41,245 nt of DNA, from NCBI GenBank assembly GCA_002083475.1, contig LWDI01000107.1:1-41245 (forward strand), read 5' to 3'. The stretch is from Proteobacteria bacterium SG_bin5. GTDB taxonomy: Bacteria > Pseudomonadota > Alphaproteobacteria > Sphingomonadales > Sphingomonadaceae. Under the pieces are notes generated by a model that was given only the letters and a program-made list of their open reading frames with translations, did no database searches and was not told the origin of the DNA. Below, one piece after another: positions 17,601 to 25,050 of the stretch (within the stretch, counting starts at the first letter, position 1; each line of letters opens with the position of its first letter). A program made the translations under genes and the position numbers.

Positions 17601-18371
17601 GGGCAGATCCTCGAACAGCGCCGCCATCGTCTCGGCGGGCTTCATCCAAGCGTCGGGTGAGCTGCGCGGGCGGTCGTCGCTCGCGATATAAGTGGAGTTG
17701 GCGATACACAGCATCGCATCATGCGCGGCGCCGAAATCGGCCTCGGCATAACAGCAGGGGTTGGTCGCGACGATCGGCAGGCCGCGCGCATAGGCCAGAT
17801 CGAGCAACGCCTCTTCCGCGCGCGTCTCGATCGGATCGCCGCGCCGGGCGAGTTCGATATAGAGCCGATCGGGGAAGAGCGCCTCGAGCCGCGCCAGATA
17901 AGCCTCGGCGCGCGCGGGCTGGTCTTCCGCGATCAGCCGAGCGAGCGCGCCCTCGCCCCCCGCCGTCAGCGCGATCAGCCCGGCGTTATGCCCCTCCAGC
18001 GCGGCGAGCGGGACGTGCGGCGCGAGTTCCAATGGGCGCGCGAGATGGGCTTGCGAGACGAGATGGCACAGGTTCAGATAGCCCGCCTCGTCCTGCGCAT
18101 AGAGCGCGAGCCAATCGAGCGCCGCGGCCGTGCCCTCGGGCTGATCGGGGCGCGCGACGCCGAGCATCGCGCCGATGATCGGCTGCACCCCGGCGCCGCG
18201 CGCGGCTTCCGAAAAGGCCATCGCGCCGTAAAGCCCGTTGCGATCGCTGATCGCGGCGGCGGGGAAGCGCAGCTTTTGCGCGCGCTTGGCGATCGCCTTG
18301 GGCTCGATCGCGCCCTCGAGCATGGTGAAGCTGGAGAAGATGCGAAGGGGTACGAAGCCGGAATGCGCCAT
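14613..18371 (-). CDS. dnaE: DNA polymerase III alpha subunit, with two in-frame repeat insertions
   Basis: 1252 aa, replicative polymerase. Catalytic motif 'MPDFDIDF' gives Asp442 and Asp444; the third Asp lies in 'EGAGLVKFDFLGLKTL'. 'GYFLIVADFIQWAKEQDIPV' and 'GPGRGSGAGSVVAWAL' are the usual palm elements; the tau/beta-interaction and OB-like regions follow. The N-terminal PHP domain is degenerate: the segment 'FVPLRIFSSFTM' lacks the histidines found in Escherichia coli (FVHLRVHSDYS). Two stretches look foreign: residues ~323-350 ('VRAELVEAPSCLGREAG') and ~862-917 (Pro/Gly-rich). They coincide with palindromic repeats in the DNA and fall in variable loops. Without them the protein would be near 1165 aa, the usual size. 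No clear Shine-Dalgarno precedes ATG 18371. Confidence 0.96.
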   Translation of the reverse strand: MAHSGFVPLRIFSSFTMLEGAIEPKAIAKRAQKLRFPAAAISDRNGLYGAMAFSEAARGAGVQPIIGAMLGVARPDQPEGTAAALDWLALYAQDEAGYLNLCHLVSQAHLARPLELAPHVPLAALEGHNAGLIALTAGGEGALARLIAEDQPARAEAYLARLEALFPDRLYIELARRGDPIETRAEEALLDLAYARGLPIVATNPCCYAEADFGAAHDAMLCIANSTYIASDDRPRSSPDAWMKPAETMAALFEDLPEAITNTLVVAQRCAVAAPKRKPILPSLAGDRDGEAALLRERASAGLEKRLAKIAALENKPWPMGTTPVRAELVEAPSCLGREAGPGFDKPGPNGEKGHEDWTRPYRDRLDYELGVIINMGFPGYFLIVADFIQWAKEQDIPVGPGRGSGAGSVVAWALTITDLDPIKLGLLFERFLNPERVSMPDFDIDFCETRREEVIRYVQRKYGADHVAQIITFGRLKARAVLKDTGRVLQMSYGQVDRLAKLVPNHPTDPWTLDRALNGVSELASEYKSDVDVRQLLDLAMKLEGLPRHSSTHAAGVVIGDRPLAQLIPLYRDPRSDMPVTQFDMKYVEGAGLVKFDFLGLKTLSVLKKAVEMLAARGIAVDLDALGWDDPEVYKLLQRGDTVGVFQLESEGMRRTLSAVRPSNFGDIIALVSLYRPGPMDNIPSFGRRKNGQEVIDYPHPLLETILAETYGIFVYQEQVMQAAQILAGYSLGGADMLRRAMGKKIKAEMDAQRAIFVKGCAEVNNIPAAKANELFDLIDKFAGYGFNKSHAAAYALLAYQTAWLKAHHPHEFFAASMCFDIALTDKLAIFVDDMRRLGVKMLPPCVNASAAEFIVEDLSSPSPLGVSGRPCSQHGLSSPGDCLPEAGLGWGPSVPGAALLTPPPPPSPPLKGRGELAVRYALAALKSVGEGAMEKLVAERDARGGFKSLDDLAGRVDPRLLNKRQVETLAAAGAFDALDANRAGVFAAAETILAVAARRHEARTSGQGGLFGDADVGGEAIKLPQSARWSLAERMEQEKEAFGFYFSAHPVDRYRVLARGATLFARLGEVAIPAGGRATAQMAVLVEEARWRTSAKGKRYLMATLSDPSGQFVATCFDDGPAADLEEAARVGGCGLASVELDRRDGDETPRVTVKKLVPFESLAVGMPMLLDLVVEDAGGIAALAGLLSDARGGRGQVRARIAIEGGAATLVLGRDFLLDAELAARIETLQGVRDVALGPAETGRLALAG
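15622..15788. repeat. Multi-hairpin repeat element embedded in frame in dnaE
   Basis: Ends are inverted: CCCCTCCCC (15625-15633) and GGGGAGGGG (15778-15786). Inside, TAAGCAGTCC/GGACTGCTTA (15717-15726/15730-15739) and GGCCATGCT/AGCATGGCC (15740-15748/15752-15760) are perfect stems, enclosed by TTCGGG/CCCGAA. A G-rich run near 15650 pairs with GGCCCCCACCCC near 15690. The architecture resembles the intergenic elements at 30377 and 32775. The reading frame crosses it without a stop. Confidence 0.8.
17320..17402. repeat. Paired inverted palindromic repeat, 'CCGTTCG...GTCGAAG' type, inside dnaE
   Basis: The left arm starts CCGTTCGGGCCGGGCTTGTC; the right arm ends CAAGCTCAGCGCGAACGG. They are in inverse orientation with ~35 bp between the cores, as in the intergenic copy at 9393-9479. 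It is translated on the minus strand as 'VRAELVEAPSCLGREAGPGF' and following residues within DnaE. Confidence 0.82.
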
Positions 18372-18445
18372 GGCGGCCGATTATGGCCGCGCGCGGCCGA
18401 TCATGCCAGCGGGCCCCGCGACGCGGCTGTGGATAAGCCGCCACG

Positions 18446-18482
18446 AAAAAGGGCCGCGCCTCCCTTCCGGCAGGCGCGGCCC
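18446..18482 (-). terminator. Rho-independent terminator of the autotransporter gene
   Basis: Read on the minus strand, GGGCCGCGCCT (18482-18472) and AGGCGCGGCCC (18461-18451) form an 11-bp stem followed by TTTTT (18450-18446). It lies 19 bp past the autotransporter stop and upstream of dnaE. A T-run on the other side (18486-18490) also fits a two-way terminator. Confidence 0.85.
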
Positions 18483-18500
18483 CGATTTTTCACGACGCGA

Positions 18501-21500
18501 TCAGAAGCGGAAACGGATCGAGCCGCGATAGCTTTGGTTGCGCACGTCGTCGCGCTCGAACGTGGTGTCGGCGGCGACGGTCAGGTCGATCCGGCCGACC
18601 GAATAGGTCAACCCGCCGCTGACCTCGCCCCAGTTGCGATCGACCCGCCCGCCGAGGAAATTGGCCCCCGGGGCGCCCGCGCCGACGAAATTCACGCCGA
18701 ACAGCGGCGAGCGCGCGTCGTTGAACTCATGGACGTAATAGGCCGTCACATAGGGGCGGAAGTTGCGATATTTCTCGGTCTGCACGATCAAGCCCGCGCG
18801 GCCCTGGATCGAGAGCAGCTTGGGCCGATAATAGGTCAGCGCGCCGATCCCGCCCGTTTCATCGACGGTCGCGAAGTCGAAATAGCTGGTGCGGCTGGCC
18901 AGGCGCGGCGCGACGCGCAGGAAGCCCATGCCGAACTCATATTGCCCGCCGACTTCGCCCGAGAAAGCGACCCCGCTCTGGCCGGTGGTGAGCCGCAGCG
19001 GCGTTCCCAAGAATTGCAGGTTGCGCTGCGTCCCCGCGTTATACGCGCCGGCGCTGAGCTGGCCATCCAGCGACCAGCCCTTGGCGAGTTCGGACTTGGC
19101 ATAAACAGTGGCTTCGTAAAGGCCGAAGGTGGCGCGCTGATTGCCGCCGCCCGCCGTGCGCCCCGCCAGCTGCGCATAGCTGAACGACAAGCCGACGAAG
19201 CTTTGCGCGTCCATCTCCTTTTCGATGCCGCCGACCACGAAGAAGCCGTCGAGCTGATCGCGACCGCCGGCGGGCTGGGCGTTGCGCAGCGGCGCGGCCT
19301 GACCATCGATGAAGCCGGCGGCGAGATAGGCGTTCATATCCTCGGGCAGCCGGTTGCGCGCGACGGTGGTGGGCGCGGCGTCGCTCGTCGCCTGCACCGC
19401 GCCGAGCCCGCCGGCGAGCGCGAAGCCGGTTTGCGCGAATTGCAGCGGCTGGCCGATCATCGTGATGCTGCCGCCCTCGACCTCGGCACTGTCGCGCGTC
19501 GCGAGCCGGTCGCGGTGGAAGCGCGCGATCGTATCGGTCGCGGCGATGCCGATATTGGGCACGAGCGCTTCGGCGCGCGGCGCGAAGCTTTCGAGCTGGC
19601 CGGCGATGGTCGCGGCGTTCTGCAGATCGAGCTGGGCGTAGATCGACTGATCGACCGTGCCGAAGCCGCGATTGGCGTCGAGCAGCCCGGCGAACGCGCG
19701 CTGGGTCGGCGTGCCGCCGGCGAGCACGGCGCGATAGCTGCCCGGCTGGACGACGACTTGGACGCTGCTCGCGTTATAGACGAGCCGCGGCGACAGGATC
19801 GCGCTGAACGCGCCCGAGGTGCCGGCGAACGTCCCCTGCACCGCGTTTTGCGCATTGACGAAGGTATAGACGTTGTTCGCGCGCAGCGTCGCCGGATCGA
19901 AGCGGAACTGCACCGCGCCGCCGACCGAGGCGATGCCATCAGCGGCGGTCGGCGTGGTACGGTTGACCTGGATCAGGTCCGACACGCCGTTCGCGCCCAG
20001 ATCGATCAGCGTCGTGTTGCCGCTCGCCAGGATCAGATTGCCGACGAAGGTGAGCGTGCCGATCGAGCCGGCGTTGCCGGTCGCCCCCGGCGAGATCACC
20101 CCCGCGACGCTCGTCGTGAAGGGCGCGATGATCGTGCCGGTGCCGTTGATGCCGCCCGCCGCGAAGAAAAAGTCGTTCGCGCTGCTGAGCGTGCCGTTCA
20201 CCGCGAGCGTGCCGATTTGCAGCGTCACGTCGTTGAGCACGTTGAGCCGGGCGTTCTGCGCGATGGTGAGCCCCGCCTGCACGCCGTTGATCCGCAGCCG
20301 GTCGATGGTGACGGTCGAGTTGAGCGTGGTGGTGCCGGCGTTGCTCAGCGTCACGTCGAAATAGCGCGGCAGTACGCCGGCGGTGCGGTTGCCGGCGGTG
20401 TTGTTGGGCACGAAATTGGTCGCGCCCGGCAGGCCGTTGGCGATAGTGGGCGCCGGGATCGGCAGCGCCGGGGCTTGGGGTTCGGGCCGAACATTGGGAT
20501 CGATCGTCTCCGCGCCAGGCTGCGCGCCCCCCTCCAAGTCGGCGACGAAATTCTCTTTGCCGTTGCTCGGCCCGGCGACCGGCAGCGCGTCGGCGGTACC
20601 GATACCGCCCGGCGTGGTGACGAGCCCACCGGTTCGCACGTCGCGGCAGACATTGTTGCCGATCGCGCCGACCACGTTCCCCTGAACGCAAATCTGGCCG
20701 AACTTGCCCGACGTGCCGGTGCTTTGTTCACCCGTCACCGAAGGAACGCCGTTGACCAACTGCCCATTCGCACCGATGATGAAATAATTGGGGTCCTGCA
20801 ACGAAACCCACCGAGTGGGGTCCTCCCAATTGCCATTGCCAGCCGCCGCGCCGACATATCGGTAGGGATTGTTTGCTGCAATCCAGTCCCAATAAAGATA
20901 AAGTGGCTGATAAAAACTAACAGCGCCGTAGCCGTAATTTGGTGTATTGAAGAAGCGTGGATACCCCCCGGACAATACACCAATCACAACCTGGCGAGCG
21001 AAGGTACGGTCAAGAATAAGCGGCCCACCCGAATCACCCGGCGCAGTGATGCCTTCTCTGGGAAGCGCATTGTCCCTAAATGGATTGAAATCGAGCGGAG
21101 CAGCACCAGCGGTCCCGCGCAGCGGATCGTCGAAATCAAGCCAATAGAGATTTTGAATCAGGTTCGCGCTGCGGCCCGGGGCGAAGACGGCGCCTTCGAA
21201 ATCGGCGATCGAGGCGAGCGCGCCGAGCCAATTCTCAGCCAGGCGGCGGCGAAAATCGACCGCCTGGTCACCGCTGATACCCGTGCCGTTGCGGCCGTAG
21301 CCGGCTATCGTCACGTGATAGCCCGTACCGTTGTTGGCGCTGATCTGGCCAGGCGCGGGCAGCGGCGAGAACAGCAAAGACCAAGTCGGAATATTGCGAG
21401 CGGGTGTGTCGAGCGAGGCGAGCGCCACGTCTCCGTACAGAAAAGACCGCGCGGCAGGCTCTAACGACAAGGGGTTGTAGACCACAGCTTCGGCCGTGTA

Positions 21501-22130
21501 GAAATTTTGCTGGGTGCTGGTGGTAAACGCCGGGCGCGCTCCTTCCCCGACCACCCAATTACCGACGGGCGAACCCGCCGCAAATGGGCCGTTGCTTGCA
21601 TTGAAGCCGAAACCAATCGCGACGCCGCCGCTTCCCGACCCATAGGCGGTAGCGGCGCGCGAGTTGACACAATGCGCGGCGAAAAGCACGGTACGCGGAT
21701 TGATCAGGCTTCCCGTGCACGTGCCGAGATTGAAGGAGGCGCCCCCCAAGGGAACGGCAACCACCATCTGGCCGATGCCAGTGATGTTGTTGGGATCGAC
21801 GGCGGTGGTCGGCGTGTTCGGCAGCGCGATCAGAACCTGCGGTTCGGGCTTCGCGATATCGACGTTGATTGTTTGCAGACCGGTTCGGCTCGCCGCGACG
21901 CGCTCCATCTGGGCGACCGACATCGGGCCATAGGGCTCCGATGCCGCCCTTTCCGGCGCGAGTGCCGCCAGGGCGTCTTCGCGGGCATGGCCTGGCGCGG
22001 TCAAGTCGATCGCCGGATTGTTCACAGCGAGCGTCGTTTGCGCGCTTGCAGCGCCGCCGCCCAGCACAAGACCCAAGGTCGCCACGCCCGTCATCAGCGC
22101 CGGCCGCAGCCGGCGAGTCCGCTCGATCAT
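18501..22130 (-). CDS. Trypsin-like serine protease autotransporter
   Basis: 1209 aa. Signal peptide with cleavage likely after ASA (residue 30). An S1-type protease domain holds the triad: His153 in 'FAAHC', Asp234 in 'GDVALASLD', Ser367 in 'APGDSGGPL'. Residues ~560-830 form a repetitive beta-helix-like passenger ('LNVLNDVTLQIGTLAVNGTL', 'GTLTFVGNLILASGNTTLID'). The last ~280 residues are an autotransporter barrel ending in Arg-Phe ('YRGSIRFRF'). It should be secreted by the type Va route and displayed or released at the surface as a protease. GAGGGAAGA precedes the ATG at 22130. The protease-coding part (about 20700-21700) is visibly less GC-rich than the rest, hinting at a separate origin of that domain. 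Confidence 0.93.
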   Translation of the reverse strand: MIERTRRLRPALMTGVATLGLVLGGGAASAQTTLAVNNPAIDLTAPGHAREDALAALAPERAASEPYGPMSVAQMERVAASRTGLQTINVDIAKPEPQVLIALPNTPTTAVDPNNITGIGQMVVAVPLGGASFNLGTCTGSLINPRTVLFAAHCVNSRAATAYGSGSGGVAIGFGFNASNGPFAAGSPVGNWVVGEGARPAFTTSTQQNFYTAEAVVYNPLSLEPAARSFLYGDVALASLDTPARNIPTWSLLFSPLPAPGQISANNGTGYHVTIAGYGRNGTGISGDQAVDFRRRLAENWLGALASIADFEGAVFAPGRSANLIQNLYWLDFDDPLRGTAGAAPLDFNPFRDNALPREGITAPGDSGGPLILDRTFARQVVIGVLSGGYPRFFNTPNYGYGAVSFYQPLYLYWDWIAANNPYRYVGAAAGNGNWEDPTRWVSLQDPNYFIIGANGQLVNGVPSVTGEQSTGTSGKFGQICVQGNVVGAIGNNVCRDVRTGGLVTTPGGIGTADALPVAGPSNGKENFVADLEGGAQPGAETIDPNVRPEPQAPALPIPAPTIANGLPGATNFVPNNTAGNRTAGVLPRYFDVTLSNAGTTTLNSTVTIDRLRINGVQAGLTIAQNARLNVLNDVTLQIGTLAVNGTLSSANDFFFAAGGINGTGTIIAPFTTSVAGVISPGATGNAGSIGTLTFVGNLILASGNTTLIDLGANGVSDLIQVNRTTPTAADGIASVGGAVQFRFDPATLRANNVYTFVNAQNAVQGTFAGTSGAFSAILSPRLVYNASSVQVVVQPGSYRAVLAGGTPTQRAFAGLLDANRGFGTVDQSIYAQLDLQNAATIAGQLESFAPRAEALVPNIGIAATDTIARFHRDRLATRDSAEVEGGSITMIGQPLQFAQTGFALAGGLGAVQATSDAAPTTVARNRLPEDMNAYLAAGFIDGQAAPLRNAQPAGGRDQLDGFFVVGGIEKEMDAQSFVGLSFSYAQLAGRTAGGGNQRATFGLYEATVYAKSELAKGWSLDGQLSAGAYNAGTQRNLQFLGTPLRLTTGQSGVAFSGEVGGQYEFGMGFLRVAPRLASRTSYFDFATVDETGGIGALTYYRPKLLSIQGRAGLIVQTEKYRNFRPYVTAYYVHEFNDARSPLFGVNFVGAGAPGANFLGGRVDRNWGEVSGGLTYSVGRIDLTVAADTTFERDDVRNQSYRGSIRFRF

Positions 22131-22151
22131 TCTTCCCTCACCCTTTGTTCG

Positions 22152-22167
22152 GGTCGCCGGGGCGACC
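22152..22167. promoter_or_regulatory. Small palindrome in the autotransporter leader
   Basis: GGTCGCC-GG-GGCGACC (22152-22167) lies 22 bp upstream of the autotransporter ATG. It may form a leader hairpin close to the ribosome-binding site, or be a solitary member of the GTCGCCCC repeat families. Its role is unknown. Confidence 0.3.
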
Positions 22168-22263
22168 GTTTATGACATGTTACGAAACACTAATGAGTGT
22201 AGCGCGCGTGTCGAACGGGGCAAGAGGGGAAGAATATTTCAAGCCCGGCGTGGCTTTACTGCA

Positions 22264-23019
22264 TCAGATACCGCCCGATACCGACGGCCAGCCGCTCGCC
22301 GCCAGTCGCTCGGCGAGGTCCGCCGCGCAATGCTCGGCGAGCGCCGGGTCGGTCGCACGGATCACGAAATTGGCGCCGACCCGCCCTTCGCGGAAAAACG
22401 GATAGCTGCCAATCGCGACGCCTTGATGCGCGCGCTCGGCCTCGCGCAGCAGATCGGCGACTTCGCTTTCCGCCACCCAACAGCCCAAGGTACGCGAGAC
22501 GACCGGCCGCCCGCCTTCGAGCGTGCCGGTCAGCGCGTCGAGCATGCCGGCGGTGATGTGCGGCACGCCGGCCATGATGAAGATGTTGCCGATCCGAATG
22601 CCCGGCGCGCCCGACAGGCGGTTCTCGATCAGGCTCGCCCCCTCGGGCACGCGCGCCATGCGCATCCGCGCCTCGGTCAGCCCGCCGCGCGCGGCATAAT
22701 AGCGTTCGAGCACCGCGAGCGCTTGCGGGTGATGCACCACGCCGACCCCCAGCGCCGCCGCGATCGCGTCGACGGTGATATCGTCATGCGTCGGCCCGAT
22801 GCCGCCGGTGGTGAAGAGATAATCGTTGCGCGCGCGCAAGGCGTTCACCGCCTCGACGATCGCCTCGGTCCGATCGCCGACCACGCGCACCTCGGCCAGG
22901 CGGATGCCCTGCACGTTGAGCCAGAGCGCGATTTGCGCGACATTCTTGTCTTGGGTGCGGCCCGAGAGAATTTCGTCGCCGATCACGACGAGGGCGGCGG
23001 TCCAGATGCGTTCGCTCAT
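22264..23019 (-). CDS. CinA/MoaB-type molybdopterin-binding domain protein
   Basis: 251 aa from ATG 23019 (MSERIW); an ATG at 23031 would add four residues. 'LVVIGDEILSGRTQDKN' and 'YLFTTGGIGPTHDDITVDAI' are the MoaB/MogA-fold signatures found in the N-terminal half of CinA. The C-terminal nicotinamide-nucleotide amidase domain of full-length CinA is absent, so this is the stand-alone form common in alphaproteobacteria. Its reaction is not established; the fold binds molybdopterin or nucleotides. It is divergent from map, with 64 bp between starts. Confidence 0.88.
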   Translation of the reverse strand: MSERIWTAALVVIGDEILSGRTQDKNVAQIALWLNVQGIRLAEVRVVGDRTEAIVEAVNALRARNDYLFTTGGIGPTHDDITVDAIAAALGVGVVHHPQALAVLERYYAARGGLTEARMRMARVPEGASLIENRLSGAPGIRIGNIFIMAGVPHITAGMLDALTGTLEGGRPVVSRTLGCWVAESEVADLLREAERAHQGVAIGSYPFFREGRVGANFVIRATDPALAEHCAADLAERLAASGWPSVSGGI

Positions 23020-23083
23020 ACCGCGCGGCATAGCCCAGCCCCGCCCCCTCGCAAAGCGCGCCCGTGTCCGCTATATCGCGGCG

Positions 23084-23905
23084 ATGACCGACTATATCAC
23101 CGACGACGCCCCGCTCGCGCGCACCGGCGCGATCCGCTTGCACGGGCCGGACGGCTTCGCCGGGATGCGCGCGGCGGGCCGCCTCGCCGCCGAAACGCTC
23201 GACATGATCGCGCCGCACGTGGTGCCGGGGGTGACGACGGCGGCGCTCGACGAGATGATCCGTCGCTTCATCGCCAGCCGCGGCGGCGTGCCCGCGACGC
23301 TTGGCTATCGCGGCTATACCCATAGCTGCTGCATCTCGATCAACCATGTCGTCTGCCACGGCATTCCGAGCGACAAGCCGCTCAAATCGGGCGACATCGT
23401 CAATATCGACGTGACCCCGATCCTCGACGGCTGGCACGGCGATTCGAGCCGCATGTATCTGGTCGGCGACGTGCCGCTGAAGGCGCGGCGGCTGGTCGAG
23501 CTGACTCATGAATGCCTGATGCTCGGTGTCGAACAAGCGCGGCCGGGCAATCATCTGGGCGACGTGGCGCACGCGATCCAAAGCCATGCCGAGCGCCACC
23601 GCTACGGCGTGGTGCGCGATTTCTGCGGGCACGGACTCGGCCGACTGTTTCATGACGCGCCCGAGGTCGTCCATGTCGGCCGCCCCGGCACCGGGCCCGA
23701 GCTCAAGCCCGGCATGTTCTTCACGATCGAACCGATGATCAACATCGGCCGCCCCGACGTGAAATTGCTCGACGACGGCTGGACGGCGGTGACGCGCGAC
23801 CGCTCGCTTTCGGCGCAGTTCGAACATTCGGTGGGGATCACCGAGGATGGCTGCGAGATATTCACGCTGAGCCCGGCGGGGCTGCACAAGCCGCCTTATT
23901 TCTGA
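23084..23905 (+). CDS. map: Methionine aminopeptidase, type I
   Basis: 273 aa from ATG 23084; codons upstream in frame belong to the opposite strand's gene. Metal ligands are in order: Asp in 'VNIDVTPILDGWHGDSSRMY' (two Asp), His in 'FCGHGLGRLFHDAP', Glu in 'FFTIEPMI' and Glu in 'AQFEHSVGIT'. The substrate-pocket segment 'INHVVCHGIPSDKPLKSGD' is also standard. It removes the initiator Met from nascent proteins. The N-terminal extension of about 20 residues lacks the SH3-like zinc motifs of longer forms. Confidence 0.96.
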   Translation: MTDYITDDAPLARTGAIRLHGPDGFAGMRAAGRLAAETLDMIAPHVVPGVTTAALDEMIRRFIASRGGVPATLGYRGYTHSCCISINHVVCHGIPSDKPLKSGDIVNIDVTPILDGWHGDSSRMYLVGDVPLKARRLVELTHECLMLGVEQARPGNHLGDVAHAIQSHAERHRYGVVRDFCGHGLGRLFHDAPEVVHVGRPGTGPELKPGMFFTIEPMINIGRPDVKLLDDGWTAVTRDRSLSAQFEHSVGITEDGCEIFTLSPAGLHKPPYF

Positions 23906-24006
23906 CACGCGATAATTTAGACACGCGATCGCCATTGGGCGCACGCCTCGCGGCGCTCGGGCGTGATGACATAGCGTTGACTCGTCACCAAGAGGAGTGC
24001 CGCGAC

Positions 24007-24063
24007 GAAGCAATCCAGGGACCAGGCCCGCGGACGGATTGCTTCACGACGCTCGCAATGACG
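24007..24063. repeat. Palindromic repeat of the GCAATCC / GGATTGC family
   Basis: GAAGCAATCC (24007-24016) and GGATTGCTTC (24036-24045) are perfect inverted arms, followed by CGCTCGCAATGACG (24050-24063), a common tail of dispersed alphaproteobacterial repeats. The gene-free stretch 23906-24283 holds this, a perfect hairpin and a tandem repeat (listed separately), and no gene I can support. Confidence 0.7.
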
Positions 24064-24207
24064 ATCGTGGTTCCGGCGAATTTCATCAAAATCTAGCCTG
24101 CCCCGCCGCGACTGCATCGCCGCGCCATCCGGGGGGTGATTTGCGCGCCTGAAGCCATCCCGGTCGCGCGCGCATCGGCGCCGGTCGCCCAGGCGCGGCG
24201 CGCGTGG

Positions 24208-24241
24208 GGCCGGCGATCCGAGGGGGCTCGGATCGCCGGCC
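24208..24241 (-). terminator. Perfect 15-bp hairpin downstream of the DUF1842-like gene
   Basis: GGCCGGCGATCCGAG (24208-24222), loop GGGG, CTCGGATCGCCGGCC (24227-24241) pair with no mismatch. It lies about 40 bp past the stop of the minus-strand gene at 24284. Without a T-run it may stabilise the 3' end or be a protein-binding dyad rather than an intrinsic terminator. Confidence 0.55.
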
Positions 24242-24247
24242 GCTCCG

Positions 24248-24296
24248 ATCGGCGCGTTCAATCGCCGGGTTCAATCGGCGCGTTCAATCGGCGAGG
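24248..24296. repeat. 13-bp tandem repeat across a stop codon
   Basis: ATCGGCGCGTTCA (24248-24260), ATCGCCGGGTTCA (24261-24273), ATCGGCGCGTTCA (24274-24286) and a partial ATCGGCGAGG (24287-24296). The stop codon of the adjacent minus-strand gene (24284-24286) lies inside the third unit. Confidence 0.75.
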
Positions 24297-24685
24297 CGCG
24301 TCACATGCACCGGGCCGACGCGGTGGTTGCCATAGCTATAGCTGCCCTCGCCCGCCCAGTGATCGTCGAGGATGAAGGCGCCGTTGAAATGCGCGAGATA
24401 GGAGCCGATCGCCGGCGGCGGGAACGACACCACATATTGCCCTTCGAGCACCAGCAATTTGAGGCCGTGGGCGATGCTCGGATTGAAGAGATGGCCATGC
24501 ACCGGAAAATGCAGATTGCCGTTCGGCGGGGCAATGGCTTGGCTGATCTCGGCGGTGCCGGTCACCGCGCCGTTCGCCACGTTGACGCCGAGTGACAATT
24601 CGAGCGTCGGCGCGCCCGGCATCACGGTGCCGAAGGTGCCACGAAGCTTGACGATGTAATAACCGATTGGATGGTCGCTCATCAT
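24284..24685 (-). CDS. Small DUF1842-like protein of unknown function
   Basis: 133 aa, no signal peptide or membrane segment. It begins MMSDHPIGYYIVKLRGTFGT, then 'MPGAPTLELSLGVNVANGAV', 'GTAEISQAI' and an alternating beta pattern to the end ('GQYVVSFPPP', 'GAFILDDHWAGEGSYSYGNH'). I think it resembles DUF1842 proteins but cannot confirm this. Function unknown. GGGAGAG precedes the start. It stands alone, divergent from glnB across a 365-bp region of lower GC. Its 3' end lies in a 13-bp tandem repeat. Confidence 0.65.
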   Translation of the reverse strand: MMSDHPIGYYIVKLRGTFGTVMPGAPTLELSLGVNVANGAVTGTAEISQAIAPPNGNLHFPVHGHLFNPSIAHGLKLLVLEGQYVVSFPPPAIGSYLAHFNGAFILDDHWAGEGSYSYGNHRVGPVHVTRLAD

Positions 24686-24811
24686 CGCTCTCCCTATTTT
24701 ACTCGATTCACCACGAGCACGCCTCGATTAAGCACAAACGTCGCGGGTGCAAAGATCGCGACTCAATCGATTCACGTCTCGCGCGGATAATCGCCATTGC
24801 AAGTTACAATC

Positions 24812-24849
24812 TCGGCGCCACCGATAAATCATTACATGTCGGCGCCACC
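24812..24849. promoter_or_regulatory. Direct repeats upstream of glnB
   Basis: TCGGCGCCACC occurs at 24812-24822 and again at 24839-24849, 27 bp apart centre to centre. They flank the AT-richer GATAAATCATTACATG. They lie about 150 bp upstream of the predicted sigma-54 promoter, where an enhancer-binding protein would be expected. They do not match the usual NtrC site, so the role is open. I see no gene in the rest of 24686-25050. Confidence 0.3.
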
Positions 24850-24990
24850 CCGACCAACGCGCGCCCGCACGGGCGTTCCTGCCCAAAAAACGGGCAGTCG
24901 CGCGCCGATTGCCCGCCCGACCGGCATCGCGCCGCCCAGCGCGCGCGCCGCCGGCCGCTGGCCCCTTCGCCGCGCGATGCCCTTCCCGAA

Positions 24991-25005
24991 TGGCACGAAG
25001 CTTGT
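24991..25005 (+). promoter_or_regulatory. Sigma-54 promoter of glnB-glnA
   Basis: TGGCACGAAGCTTGT matches the -24/-12 consensus TGGCAC-N5-TTGC in all but the last base, with exact spacing. It places the transcript start near 25016, about 35 bp before the glnB GTG. Nitrogen-regulated, NtrC-type activation is the usual logic for this gene pair. Confidence 0.75.
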
Positions 25006-25050
25006 AAGATGGGGGGCGCGAACGGGCGCAACCGGGCGGGGACGAGTCAC

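Noticed and set aside
17721..21464. 1247-codon plus-strand frame across dnaE and the autotransporter
   Set aside because: It is antisense to two clear genes, spans their terminator, and its composition is typical of a GC-rich shadow frame.
23917..24261. 114-codon minus-strand frame downstream of map
   Set aside because: Its product contains the 'CERREAI' type peptide that results from translating dispersed palindromic repeats; no ribosome-binding site.
24667..25050. N-terminal extension of GlnB by 128 codons
   Set aside because: P-II proteins start at the GTG at 25051. The extension crosses the sigma-54 promoter and has no homology-like pattern.
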